A stretch of 64,000 nt of DNA from Brachynemurus nebulosus (Eukaryota > Arthropoda > Insecta > Neuroptera > Myrmeleontidae), in contig JAPWDM010000001.1 of NCBI GenBank assembly GCA_035578155.1, forward strand, positions 5,460,172-5,524,171, read 5' to 3'. The notes under the pieces were generated by a model. The model was not told the origin of the DNA and made no database searches. It worked only from the letters and a program-made list of their open reading frames with translations. Shown here piece by piece: positions 35,120 to 46,639 of this stretch (within the stretch, counting starts at the first letter, position 1; each line of letters starts with the position of its first letter). The translations under genes and the position numbers were made by a program.

Positions 35120-36690
35120 CACCCTGTTAATAATCACAGTCAGATTTCAGCTTTTAGCACCTGAATTTTTGATAAAAATGTAAGTTCACACCATCCGACT
35201 CCCAAATTAAGAGACGGTAATTTAAACCTGCTAAGGAATCCAAACTTATCTCCACTTTGATTTGACACTAATTTATGGGACATATGAGTCTTTGTTGGCA
35301 TATTAGGTTGAGCTATAAGTTTTGGCTTAATGTATACAGAAAAACAAAAATTAATACTTTAATCAAAGGATTCGTTATGACGCGTGTCATATAAAATACC
35401 AAAGTTCATTTCTGTTAATAGGTACGTTCAATAAACAGAAATATCTAGCACAATTAAGTCTTCAAGTTAATGATATTTCCCACAATATATCTCCATTTGT
35501 TTGTTACGACTTCTATCAGGTTATTTTTTACATCAAATAAAGAAATAATAGCATTATTTCCGGTAACGTATTTCATGAAACACCCCTAGCATGTACATGT
35601 AAGAAAATAGAACAAGTGTGACGTCATCAAAACAATTAGGGAGGTTAAACGGGAGGTTGGGTTGAATAGAAGCACCATATTAGCTTGAATGTATAAATTT
35701 GAGGAGAAGTTTGGAGGGGTGCGTCAGTTCTCTATAATGACGATGGCACTGCTAACCTATATAGCTCACAATATCTAAAAATAGAACGTCCCTGTGCTAT
35801 TTATAGCATTGAGAAATAAAACCGGATACGACGTATTGCCATCGAGAGTTGAACAAGGACAACACATACATTATGGGGCATTAGCCTTCTCACTGGGATG
35901 AATGAAAATTATTACATTCTATTCAATATGTTAACTTACGTAAATATTTAAATATAGCTCCGACTGACACTCTCAAAATGAATTGTGTTTATTTTAAAAA
36001 TTAACTAATTCATTCGGTAATTTTTTTTCTACTGTCAAAAAGAAAATTTTCGGCATCAAAAACAATTCCATCAAAACTTTTCAACTACAGTACAAGTTCA
36101 CAATAGTCCATTCCATTACATATTACATTTCGAACGAAATTATAAATCCCTTCATCTAAATAGTGTCACTTTCAATAATGTCATCCTCAAACAATTTTAT
36201 TTAAGTACTTTATTTTTATTACCTTTTAAGAATAAAAATTTTATTAGCCTACTGGACAAATCTAACATTATTGGAAGCCTCTACTGTATTAAATTTGCAT
36301 GTTTTTGCTAATTAAATCTCAAATATTGATTACGTTATTTAATTTATTCTAATTATTAAGTGTAAAGTAGCACAAATCACGACTGAATACACGATATATC
36401 ATTACTTGATTATTAACGAAATAATAAAATGCAGTAACATAGACTAAGTATACATATTTTAATTTTAACACGTTCATAATCGCAAACAATTATGAAAACT
36501 ATCCCAATTTGAGCACTATGCTTTCTATGGTATATGCATTTAAAAATATTTCAAGGAAACGTTTAGTTTTATATCACTCATCTACAACATTTGGTGGTAT
36601 ACTCTAAATATTTTAAATCCAATCACTAGTGTAGTAACGTTATGTCACAATTAATCAGGTTTAATTTAACGCTGTACGCTATCAATATAT
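35120..36690. other. AT-rich DNA, nothing recognised
   Basis: One TGACGTCA at 35619-35626. No gene or terminal repeats were seen. Confidence 0.55.
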
Positions 36691-36699
36691 TAAAGTACG

Positions 36700-37300
36700 T
36701 CATAGCTCTGAGGGTAAGGTTTGGTCAAAACCTTTGGTTTGGGACCTATCTCCGTTTTCAGAGGGATGAAACGGGGAAGGTTAAAGCGATGAAATTTTTC
36801 TAAACCACTTTTGGTCAATTATTTACAACATATCCAAAAATTAGCTTCCTAAAACAATTTGAAGGAGGTATTTTTAATCTTTTTTGGAGGATCTGACAGA
36901 CCTACAGCCGCCCAGAATAAACCCGGGGGGTTGAAGTTTTATATATAGTTGAAGATAGTAGTCAGGGTGTGCTTTTTGGAGGTATTAATTTTTAATCCCT
37001 CACCTTCATCTTTTTTATGCCAATTTTCATGTTTTTTTCATGTTTTCAGTAGATCACAGGCCTTCCAAATAAACCTAGAAGGCTGACTTGACGAACTGAG
37101 TCAGTATCCAAGATTTGCCTCTTGGGGATTCCAGATTTTTTTCCGCTACCTACAGCGTTTTTACACCAAAATTTCAAGTTTATTCGTACACTTTCGTACG
37201 CTCCCCCAAATAAACCTAGGGAAATACGCTCCCAAAACCAAAAAAAAATTCAATCTCAGATTGATAGGTATTTTAAAAATTTCGAAATTAAAAAAAAAAA
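36700..37300. repeat. Degenerate repeat with 'AAATAAACCTAG' motif, three times
   Basis: 'CCCAGAATAAACCCGGGGGG' (36908), 'TTCCAAATAAACCTAGAAGG' (37065) and 'CCCCAAATAAACCTAGGG' (37203) recur at 140-160-bp spacing with similar following text. This is an old tandem array, class unknown. Confidence 0.4.
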
Positions 37301-37567
37301 AAAACAACTCTCATGCTGGAGCTCTGCTACTCATGGTATATTTTAGTGTCTAACCGTAAACATATTATAAAGGTTATCTATATGAACTTATGGAAAACTA
37401 TTTCAGGATCAAAACTATTTTCGTGCTTGATTTTCATCATTTATGTGTATCTATCTACGTTTGCGATAACCTTTGATATTTACGCCGGAACAATTTTTAT
37501 TCAACCAAAGTAATCTCTTAAATTCAGTTACATTTTTTTTTTTGAGCATTTTTTCTTAATTATAAAT

Positions 37568-37574
<7 letters not shown>

Positions 37575-37645
<71 letters not shown>
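37575..37645. repeat. (AT)n microsatellite
   Basis: About 70 bases of uninterrupted AT, followed by imperfect TATG/TACA repeats to 37735. Confidence 0.95.
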
Positions 37646-37648
<3 letters not shown>

Positions 37649-38189
37649 ATTGTACATATACATACATCATGGGTATTGTACATATATATAATATATACAA
37701 TACGTATAAATATATGTATATATGTATACATATTTTCTTGCTTTTCGTTCATAGATCGGTAATATCATAGGAGGCATGCGCGTCACAACATCAGCATTTG
37801 CTGACGTCATTCCACGTCACGCTACCTTTGACGTCATTGTCGTTTCAATGGAAATATCAATGCTAGGTAATGACTGAACCAGCCACTCTGTATTTGTTAA
37901 TTCACGATGTTATACCGCATATTCGCGTCTATCTCCTAGATACATTAAGCTCTCATTGGACTAGAAAAGACATTTATAAACATTTATAAAAGTTACAGAA
38001 TTGAAAGAAAATTGCAAGGTTCAAATTATATTGATTTTGATTAGTTATTTTTGGAAATTTTCTTGTTCTGCAAACTGGTAAGTATAAGAACAAAGAAGTG
38101 TTTGTACCCGATACCTATAGATACGTAGCAAATTCTGTTACCCTTTTGGAAATTTCAGTTGCTTAATTCAATCGTTGTTAGTGGTGTGC

Positions 38190-38740
38190 TTGTGAATATT
38201 ATCAAGCATGGTGAACTTTTGTTCGTATTTAAACATATATTAATTAGCATTTATATCAGTGGTTCCCAAACTTTTTTGTCTCGTAGACCATTTGCCACAG
38301 TTTTCGATTTTGAATAGATCTCTGTACAAATTCAAGAACAACTCCCGAGAATATAACATTCTTTTTCGTGGCGAGCAAAAGAAACCAACTTCTCACTACA
38401 AGCATACATCTACCTGTTCTGCTGTATATTTACTCTACTGTTGTAGACCCCGCTTTACATCTCATGGACTCCCAATTTTTTCCTGCACCTTCGTGGACTC
38501 CTTGCAGGTCGTCATCGACCCCTGAGGGTCGATATAGACCACTTTGGGAATCATTGATTTATATAGTTACTATAATATTTTTAACTTCAACACACGTTCT
38601 ACTTTGGTAAGACCAAATTATTATATCAATTAAAACTCATATAGTATTGAAAAATTATCAAATTGGGTCGGTTGGGACTCGAACCCAGGATCTTTTGGTA
38701 GCCACTCAACCACCTCCCTAACTAAATCACCTATCCTCGT
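38190..38740 (-). mobile_element. tRNA-derived SINE, copy 1 (interrupted by a hAT MITE)
   Basis: Read on the minus strand, the head at 38663-38740 is tRNA-like: an A-box region 'GGTGATTTAGTTAGGGAGG' and a perfect pol III B box GGTTCGAGTCC. The body 'GATAATTTTTCAATACTATATG' follows and matches copy 2 (39505). The 3' part down to 38190 also occurs at 38825-38990. The tRNA arms no longer pair well, so this is not a tRNA gene. A 300-bp hAT MITE splits it at 38257-38556. Confidence 0.75.
38257..38556. mobile_element. hAT-type MITE (300 bp) inserted in SINE
   Basis: The left end is CAGTGGTTCCCAAACTT and the right end reverse-complemented is CAATGATTCCCAAAGTGG. A perfect 8-bp TSD, ATTTATAT, lies at 38249-38256 and 38557-38564. 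The paralogous copy at 38825-38990 lacks the insert. ORFs inside are incidental. Confidence 0.95.
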
Positions 38741-38824
38741 CAAGTGCCGGTTCATTCTAATTATGCATCAATCGCATATTTACGAGACACAGTTAATTGA
38801 TTGAATTTCGACCGTTATTATCGA

Positions 38825-38990
38825 GATGTTTGTTAATATTATCAAGTATGTCGTACTTTTGTTTATATTTAAATATATATTAACGTTTATATATCCACTA
38901 CAATGTTCAGTTTAAACTGGGATTTTAAACTTACAATTTACTTTGGTATGAACAAATTATTATATTAATTAAAAATCACATAGTGACTAT
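38825..38990 (-). mobile_element. Headless copy of the SINE 1 body
   Basis: 38825-38890 matches 38190-38255 ('AATATTATCAAG.ATG', 'TATTTAAA.ATATATTAA') and 38935-38990 matches 38605-38660 ('CTTTGGTA.GA.CAAATTATT'). It lacks the tRNA head and the hAT insert. It is either a 5'-truncated retroposed copy or a local duplication. Confidence 0.7.
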
Positions 38991-39189
38991 TATAAGAATA
39001 ATGAGGTTTAACTCCGTTTGCAGACAATGGTCTATAACAAACGCCATCCACATCATTATTTTTCTAACTTTCTTTATTCCATTATATGTTACAAATTTTA
39101 CTTCATTATGATGTGGGTGGAAGGCAAGGGAAGTGATGTAAGAGTTAAGAGCTAGCATTTGGTAAGTATACGTCTGCAACCATCTTGCC

Positions 39190-39340
39190 ACCAGGGACTA
39201 TGTTGATATTCATATGGAATTGTGAAGGGAAAATGGACAAAACCTTCATAAGCATAACCGGCCGTGAGATTCGAACTCTCAACCTACCAGTCGGCAAGTG
39301 CCAGTGCCTAAGCACATTCAGTCATCTCACTGGTCACTTT
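39190..39340 (-). mobile_element. tRNA-derived SINE, second type
   Basis: On the minus strand the head (39337 to 39258) includes 'GTGAGATGACTGAATGTGC' as A-box region and 'GAGAGTTCGAATCTC' as B box, then a body starting 'GGCCGGTTATGCTTATGAAGG'. Head and body differ from copies 1 and 2, so it is a different SINE subfamily. Confidence 0.65.
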
Positions 39341-39504
39341 TTCAATATATAAGTACTTGGGATCTTTTGAGAATCAGTCAAAGGCTTTTTCAATTAGCCC
39401 AGTTCTCTCAATTGAAATCGGATAAATGTCGAATCAATGTCTCGCATTTAAGAGAGCAAAATTTATAATGATTGACGGGTGATCAGACTGGACCGCCACT
39501 TGGT

Positions 39505-39625
39505 GAGGATCGGTGGCCTAGTTGGGAAGGTGTTTGACTGGCTACCAAAAGATCCTGTTTTCAAGATCCAACCGATCCAGTGAGGATAATTTTTCAATCA
39601 TTATGTGATTTTTAATTGTTTCTTA
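39505..39625 (+). mobile_element. tRNA-derived SINE, copy 2
   Basis: The head has 'GATCGGTGGCCTAGTTGGG' (A box TGGCCTAGTTGG) and shares 'GACTGGCTACCAAAAGATCC' with copy 1. The B box is damaged ('TTTTCAAGATCC'). The body 'GATAATTTTTCAATCATTAT' matches copy 1 in opposite orientation, so two copies of one family lie about 800 bp apart, head to head. Confidence 0.72.
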
Positions 39626-39639
39626 GGTAATTAGAGCGA

Positions 39640-40605
39640 GTAACTACCACAATTGGGCCTGCTAACCGCCTGGATTTCTCAATATCAAAACTTAAATTCT
39701 TAACATCGTCCCATTAATTTATAGACTTAAAAGATTCTACCTATGTATTTAAGTAGGACTAAGCATTAAGACTTATATAACTGTACTACATTTCCTTGAT
39801 TACATTTTCAATAGATATAAGGAATTTGTAAACGTTAAAAGTAAGTGTTTCCCAAAGTTTTCTCGTCATAAGACACTTTTTAGCTCTAAAATTTTTTTGC
39901 TCACTAAGTTGATTTAGGTGGGCGATTTAAACTAATATCGGGTTTTTATGTTCGGTTTTGAGACCTGTTGTCTATAACAGACTTCATTAACATTACATTT
40001 CATTGAAAGGGATACCTGTTAGTGACCGAACCTTTGGTTTCGGTTTCGGCCATAGTTTCTCAGTGTTCGTAAATTGTTGCGGTTGGTTCGGGCGGATTCG
40101 TGTCTCGTACATATGTACATTAGATTTCACCATACAATTGAAATTTAAACATGTCTAAATAAATTTCGGTTTCGGCTGCAAATCTTGTTTCAGTCGGACA
40201 CTAATATCTATATAACATTAGAAATAGCAAGTTTATATGAATGTACTAAAATGTATTAAAACAAAACTGTAAAAAACAACATTATTTCACGAAACTGTCC
40301 TGTGAAGCAGGGTCTTCACACAATTTATGATTTGACGCCAACAGATTACATCATTTGTGGATATGTAGAATCTCTGGCTTCTACTATTAACTCACGCTTT
40401 AAAAGCTTACATAATTCGTTCCATTGTCAAAATAAGACTTCAATTACTTGATAACATGGTTTGAAATAGGACTGACAAAAGATAGTCATGATGAATATAG
40501 GCCGGAAATTAATATGTTGTGAAATCATCTTTCAAATGAAAAAATTTTCTTGCGTGTTTTATACTAGTTTAAAGTTCTTTCGTACTAAAAAAGACAATGG
40601 TAATT
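39640..40605. other. AT-rich DNA, nothing recognised
   Basis: No supported feature. Confidence 0.55.
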
Positions 40606-40613
40606 TTCTCTAA

Positions 40614-42321
40614 AGGATATCCCGGGATAAGAATGGCCGGTTGGCCCCCAGACGAGATTTTGTGCCGATACGCCGATATACCGATCATGACCCCCTAATA
40701 TGCAATGTGTTCAAGGTTAGGTGAGGTTAATATATAGGGGGAAGGCTTAATGAATGGGACATTTTTTAAAAAAATCGTCTTAACTTCAAAACCAAGTAAT
40801 CAAACATTTTAATTCTTGCGGCGCGGCGTAAGATACTTCAAACATTACCTTATATTTTAAAAATTTTATTCTTTTTAAATAATAGTAATTTTTTTTGTTT
40901 GAAAAAAATTAGATTTTTGTCCCATTCAGTAATTCCATTCTCATTGAATGGGACAAGAAGAATATTGAATGGGACATATGTAATACAATGTAAAATTCAT
41001 GCGGTTTATACAGGTTAGTAAAAATAAGGAAATGGTCAAAAATCTCTGCGGGAAAGCATTTGTGGGATAAATGGTGAGGACAAAAGTCTCAGCATTTTTC
41101 ATGGTGCATCCGATGGTGACCTTGACTTTAAGGTCAAGATCAAAATTCAAGGTCATATTCATAATGTCCCATTCAATATTCCTTGTCAAGTAACAAGTTA
41201 AAGTCAAGAAATAAAAAGTACACATAACCTCAATGCGCAAAAAATACTTATTTAATGATAGTCTATACTAAGCGGTTTAATAATCAACTAACACAATTAA
41301 TCTAAGCATAATAGTTATCATAGAATATTTAGTAATTTATAAAAAAATAAAAGTTACTTTTTCTGTTTAAAATCGTATTTCCTAATTTTTGTTGAAACAA
41401 ACGGAAAATCGTTAACACATATATCGCACATAAAAATAGGTATATAAAAGACGTCTAATGATTGTAAAACAAATTTCCACTAACGGTTCCTTGTTAGCTA
41501 AAACTCATTTGTCCCATTCAATATCGTCCCATTCATTAAGTATCTCCCCTAAATGTGTCAGAAAATTTGTTGGTACGATAACGGTTATATTTCTTAACCA
41601 ATCGAGCTAAAATTTGGTAATACAACTGTTTAACTCAAGTTCTCGACTAACTTCATAGATGGAGTTGATTTTCAATATGGGATAGTTTAATCATCAACAT
41701 CAAATTTTGTTACACATTTATATATTGGCCCCACTTAACCTTGGACACATTATGTATTTGGGGGTCATGATCGGTATATCGGTATATATCGTTAAAACAC
41801 CACCAGGTTCTTAATTAATCTTGTGAGCATGGCATAAACACATAACAGAGTGATGAAATTCAATTTTCTGGTGGTGGTTTCGATCGAGGTTTCTCCTGTT
41901 TGACAGTGTTCGACCCTTTTGTTTTTAACGAAACTTGCAGTACTTAAACAAGACCTAATGTGCAATATTTGAGGTTTTTTTCTGAAGGAACCATTAAAAA
42001 AGTGTCTTTCTATTTTTTTTTCTCTAATTTTCAATTATTATTTACTAACGGAAAATTTTGAAAGAAATATATGTTATAGTACTAACTTAGACCTACTCAA
42101 TGGTTTTTAGTTTATCTCAATATCTGTAATAGTTTACGAGATATAAAGATTTAAAAAATCATGGCCTTAATACCTATTATCACAAATAACTGCTAAACTA
42201 TGCAAGATATGAGGCTAAAACTTGCGCGCAAGACTTCTTATCAGCTGTCCTTATAGTAGCCGAAATGCCGTTGAAAATCTCGTCTGGGGGCCAACCTGCC
42301 ATTCTTATCCCGGGATATCCT
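40614..42321. mobile_element. Unclassified inverted-repeat DNA element (1,708 bp)
   Basis: The termini form a 48-bp near-perfect inverted repeat starting AGGATATCCCGGGATAAGAA, ending 'CCCCCAGACGAGATTTT'. Flanks TTCTCTAA (40606-40613) and TTCTTTAA (42322-42329) are an 8-bp TSD with one mismatch. Further inverted blocks follow inward: 'CGATATACCGATCATGACCC' and 'CTTAATGAATGGGAC', but the right arm carries two extra segments (about 41800-42272 and 41560-41730) absent on the left. The word GAATGGGAC or its complement occurs seven times between 40750 and 41530. No transposase. The termini match none of the families I know well. Confidence 0.88.
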
Positions 42322-42329
42322 TTCTTTAA

Positions 42330-43610
42330 AAATCTTTTTAAATTATGTTTAGCACGTAAAAGGATATAACAAATTTCATAATTTTTTCACAGAACACTTA
42401 ATGACCGTTTGCAAAACACAGTTTGAAAACGCTGAATTATTAGATAAACTATTCGTGAACACTATAGGTAGTGGTGATACCAAAAACTTAACAGTTTTGA
42501 TTTTGTTTCTCGATCTTGCTTCGGTATTTATGAATCTTGATTTTGGTCTTGCTGACGCATACAGAATTTTGACCCTGGATTTGGTCTCACAAATTTCGAT
42601 CCTGTTTCAATCTTGTTCTTGGTATTACTCAAGAATATTTTAAGAGAGCAAGACTAATCTCACTCAGACTGTTATTATTAAATTGCGGTGTAATTCGTTA
42701 GTAAATAATATTAAAGATTTATTAAAATTGCTAGCAATAATATCTGGTAAACCTCTGGGGGTGTTTGTATGCGCGAGAGCAATGCACAGTTTGCAATGAT
42801 TCAAATTACAAGATTCTTGCTAAAGTACAAACACTCCCGGAGGTTTGTCAGATATTATTTACCCGATATACTAATAAGTAGATGCATTCAGAGTGAAATT
42901 TTCAATTTTGTTGAAATTTTTCTGGTGTGTAGAATGGACGAAAATAAGGAGCTCGTACTTTTTTTATCGGATATCTTCCACTTTCAAGACATGAAACAGC
43001 TCTTTAACTTGAGAGTCCAAATCCTACTAATTAAGATCTCGAAAACTAAAAGAAACTTTTGAAGGAAGCTTTAAATTGACGAAATACTACCATCTAGAAG
43101 ATCTATCTACTTGTGAAGATTAAACTAAGGTCGAGTTGACAAGGGAGCCTGGAGAAATAAAAATGGGGGTAAATTTTCTGGTACAGGCAGAGTACCTTGG
43201 TATATCAAATTTTCACCATCATAGACAGAAAGATCTATAGTAATTAAGGGAATACGATTTTTGCGTTATTTCGAAATATATTAGATATGTGGTATTCAAA
43301 ATATACGAGCGAGAAAAAATTAAATAAGTAGATTGTATTGTATTAAGGACCATCGATAATATACGTCACGCAAAAATTAAGTATTTTCCTTAATTTATTG
43401 TTATTAGAAATTTTAGGATTTTTGCCATTTCTACATGATCTGCAGATTTCTCCACAATCTCGAAGAAGGGAACAATTCTATTTAAACAATTTTTATTTAC
43501 ATCCCTAGCCAACTCTTCTAGAGTATTTTACACACATTCGTTTAATGCAATAGTTTAAAACTTCAGTTAAATGTTTCTTGTTTATATCTACATAGAACAT
43601 GGTATTAACA
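42330..43610. other. Mostly unannotatable; possible small hAT piece at 42465-42665
   Basis: 'TAGTGGTGATACC..' to 'GCAAGACTAATCTCACTC' with many TCTTG words resembles the 46855 and 51990 regions, but the ends are not clean. The rest holds nothing firm. Confidence 0.3.
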
Positions 43611-43619
43611 TAATTATTA

Positions 43620-44085
43620 TAGCACCAGTGGAAGCGCTGGAAACGTTATAAAGACGTTCAACATTTTTCTATTCAATTGCATACCAAAATACATATATAA
43701 AATACAACGAATAGTGGGAGCGCTGTGTATAACATTTTTTTTCAACAATATTCACAGCACTCCCATGGTTTAAAATACCATTTTACGAAATTTTTCCAAC
43801 AAATTTTGTTTTAAAAAATTTTTGTCAGCATGATCGAAGAACACCTAATTTACACCTAATTCTCCATACCTTAGATTACCAAAAACACCTTTTTACATGT
43901 GAGGCGGTTAGGTTTACGTAAATTTAGCAGTCCTTTTTGTTTCTCATTTTTTTCTCGAAAACGGTAAGAACACCTAATTTTTTATTAATACACCTAAGTA
44001 ACACCTAAAATACACCTATTTTTTACCTAGTAATTTTCGGGGATTTTTTAAATTTTTATTTTGGGAACGGCTATGAAGGTTGCTT
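43620..44085 (+). repeat. Dispersed repeat, copy of family at 13110-13480
   Basis: Carries the word order described for the 13.1-kb copy, plus an inverted pair 'GTGGGAGCGCTGTG' (43715) / 'CACAGCACTCCCA' (43752) and several 'AACACCTAA' direct repeats (43850-44010). Confidence 0.55.
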
Positions 44086-44089
44086 ACGT

Positions 44090-44798
44090 AAAAACTTACT
44101 AATTAACTATTATGTAAACGACAAATTAATGCAACTCAAATTATTTACATCAAATGATCAAATTTGGATTGCACGTATTACATTTATTAGAGAGAAAAAA
44201 AAAAACAGGGAAACAAAACGAAATTTGTTTAATACAATCAGTATTCCATTTATCATTTTGGATAGCATTTTCCTACGAAGTTTCTAAATTAATTACATTA
44301 TTTATTTCAATTAATTGTGTCACTATCATTCACATCGGAAAAATTAATTAAACAAAACCCATAAGTAATAGATAACTCAAAATTCCTGTTAACTGACAAA
44401 CGAAATGTTGCATTTACGTCATTTACCACACTGACGTGAATAATCAATTGTTGACTATTTTATTCTATTAAATAAATGTCAACTTTATCGACACAACGCC
44501 CATGCACCTTTATAATATTAACCCACAACAAAATTGTCTTATTTGCGAATAATTTTACTTACTCATAATTACGTGAAAGCTATACTGTAAAAGCTTTAAT
44601 AATTGTACGATAAAACTTATTTGAAATTGATAATTTTAAAAGCACCTACGTAACTTTGTATTGAATTACTTACAGATTGTAATCCGTTCCGCCCTATTCA
44701 AATATCAATCAAATCCATTTTTTTAAAAGTTTTTAAAACAATTAATTATTCTTATACTTTTAGCTCACAGGCTAGTTAATTTACTTAAAAAAAACCAG
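44090..44798. other. AT-rich DNA, nothing recognised
   Basis: No supported feature. Confidence 0.6.
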
Positions 44799-45064
44799 TT
44801 AGCGGAAAGTTTAGTCACAGTCCTAATAACCTTTATTCTTTATGTTTTCTGGGTCGCTGAACACGAGTTTGAGGTTTGCTGACAGATATTTTACCCGAAA
44901 CATTGATTATTTTATAAGAAAATTCTAATTTTTGTTAATTTATTAGGTTTTTGACCTTAAATCTTGGTGAATATGAATTTTCTCGAAAAAGTTGTCCTTT
45001 ACAAAATTAAGGCAGACAAAATTTCCTACAAATTTTGTACATCACAATTCTTTCTACGACCAAC

Positions 45065-45355
45065 CGTGACGCTGCTGGAGCGCGCCAAAAAACGGACAGA
45101 ATTCTTAAAAAAAAAAAAGAAATAAAAAACCTCAATCTTGCCATTTTATTTCTAATTTCCATGGAAACGATTGATGTTGCTCTCTTCTCTCTAGTCCGCC
45201 TACAAAAAGGGTGCGTATGGAATGACGTTTTTAAACCTCAAAGATTAATTTACATTTTTAAACAAATCAAACCAACTGCGGGGAAAAAATTTACAATTAG
45301 TACTAAAAAAGAACGACAAGCCCGCCTAAAGCAAGTGATAACAATCACCACATAA
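45065..45355 (+). pseudogene. Possible Penelope-like RT N-terminal fragment (weak)
   Basis: The frame reads NRDAAGARQKTDRILKKKK, then EIKNLNLAILFLISMETID and VALFSLVRLQKG, ending TTAATAA-proximal at 45355. The hydrophobic LNLAILFL block followed by a 'VRLQK' segment resembles the domain preceding the RT core in some Penelope-like elements. The RT core itself is absent. Start is uncertain, because the frame opens within the inverted arm. A chance ORF cannot be excluded. Confidence 0.3.
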
Positions 45356-45589
45356 AATCCAGCATCAAAAAAAGAAAAGAAATCGAAAATAAAACATTAA
45401 AAAAAAAAATAAATAAATAAATAAAAAATAAAGGTCACGTTTGACTAGTTTCGACTGTATTAACAGTCATTTTCAAAAACAGCAGACCCTAAATCGTAGT
45501 CTATGAAACGTAACGTTTGAGAGAACGTTCTGCAATTGTCAACGGTAAAAATTCTTTTTTATATCTGGTGTTTTTTTTCACACCAGATA

Positions 45590-46030
45590 CAAAATAGGGG
45601 ATGAAAATTTATATAGGAAACCGCTGCGTTTAGAAGCGTAAAATTTTGTACAAAGGCTCCTTTAGTAACGCAAGCAAGCACCAAGAGTGGATTTTTAGAA
45701 TTTCACTTCCTAAGAGGTTAAAATAGGGGATGAAAATTTATATATAAAACCGTTGAGTTTAGACACGAGAAATTTTACAAAGGGATTCTTTATATAATGT
45801 AGACGAGCACCAAGAAGGGGTTTTGGAAATTCATTCCCTAAGGGGGTAAAATAGGCGGTCAAAATTTATTTAAAAAACCTGCTGGGCTTAGAAACGTGAA
45901 ATTCTGTCCAGAATTTCGTTATGTAGCGTAGGTGAGCTATAAGAAGGGATTTTTGGGATTTTATTCCGTAAGGATATAAAATACGTGATGAAAATTTATA
46001 TAGAAAACCATTAGGTCTAAGAGCGTGAAA
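45590..46030 (+). repeat. Tandem array, four ~125-bp units
   Basis: Units begin at about 45594, 45720, 45847 and 45974 with 'AAAATAGGGGATGAAAATTTA' (variants), continue 'AAACCGTTG.GTTTAGA..CG' and 'GCACCAAGA.GGG.TTTT', and end 'TTC..TCCCTAAGGGG'. Units differ by substitutions and small indels. Confidence 0.85.
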
Positions 46031-46639
46031 ATCATAAACAGGGCATTTTCCATCAACACTCTACCTTTCTGTACACAAAACTAGTTTTTTTTTCAATATG
46101 ATCCAAATTTATTCATTTACATACAGTTGTACCTAAATAAATTTACGAATTTCCCGGTTTTCCTACATATTTCGTTAACTATAAATCTCATAATCTATTC
46201 ATTTCCCAACATACTTTGAAGATGATCGTAAGATTGGAAACGCGATAAGTAAGTTATTATTTGTATAGTGAATTTGACAAAGTAATTATAACTTTAAATA
46301 TTTTTAATAGTTTTTTTTTAAATTTTTATTTAAAAATTCTGCCCGTTTTTCAGCGCGCTTTAGCGGCGTAACGGTTGGTCGTATAAAGAATTGTTATGTA
46401 CAAAATTTGTAGGCAACTTTGTGTACTTTAATTTTGTAAAGAACAACTTTTTCAAGAAAATGCATATTTACCAAGATTAAAGTTAAAAACCGAATAAATT
46501 AACAAAAATTTGACTTTTTTCGCAAAATAATTAATATTTCGGTCAAAATATCAGCACACCTCAAATTCACGTTCAGCAACCCAGAAAACATAAATAATAA
46601 AGGTTATTAGGACTGTGACTAAACTTTCCCTTAATATTA

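Larger units (their letters stand above)
44802..46628. mobile_element. Element with ~300-bp inverted arms and internal tandem array
   Basis: 44802-45108 and 46332-46628 are inverted copies (outer ends 'GAAAGTTTAGTCACAGTCCT', inner 'CGACCAACCGT.ACGC'), roughly 80-85% similar by eye, both bordered by TTA. A second inverted pair lies inside: 'AGTTTCGACTGTATTAACAG' (45450) against 'GAAGATGATCGTAAGATTGG' (46211). Between them sits a four-unit array (45590-46030). An ORF starting inside the left arm may be a Penelope N-terminal piece. Penelope elements can be flanked by inverted pseudo-LTRs, so that is one explanation; a foldback DNA element is another. Confidence 0.7.

Noticed and set aside
38663..38740. 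tRNA gene
   Set aside because: The B box is good, but the acceptor and anticodon arms do not pair and the same head plus body recurs nearby, so it is a SINE.
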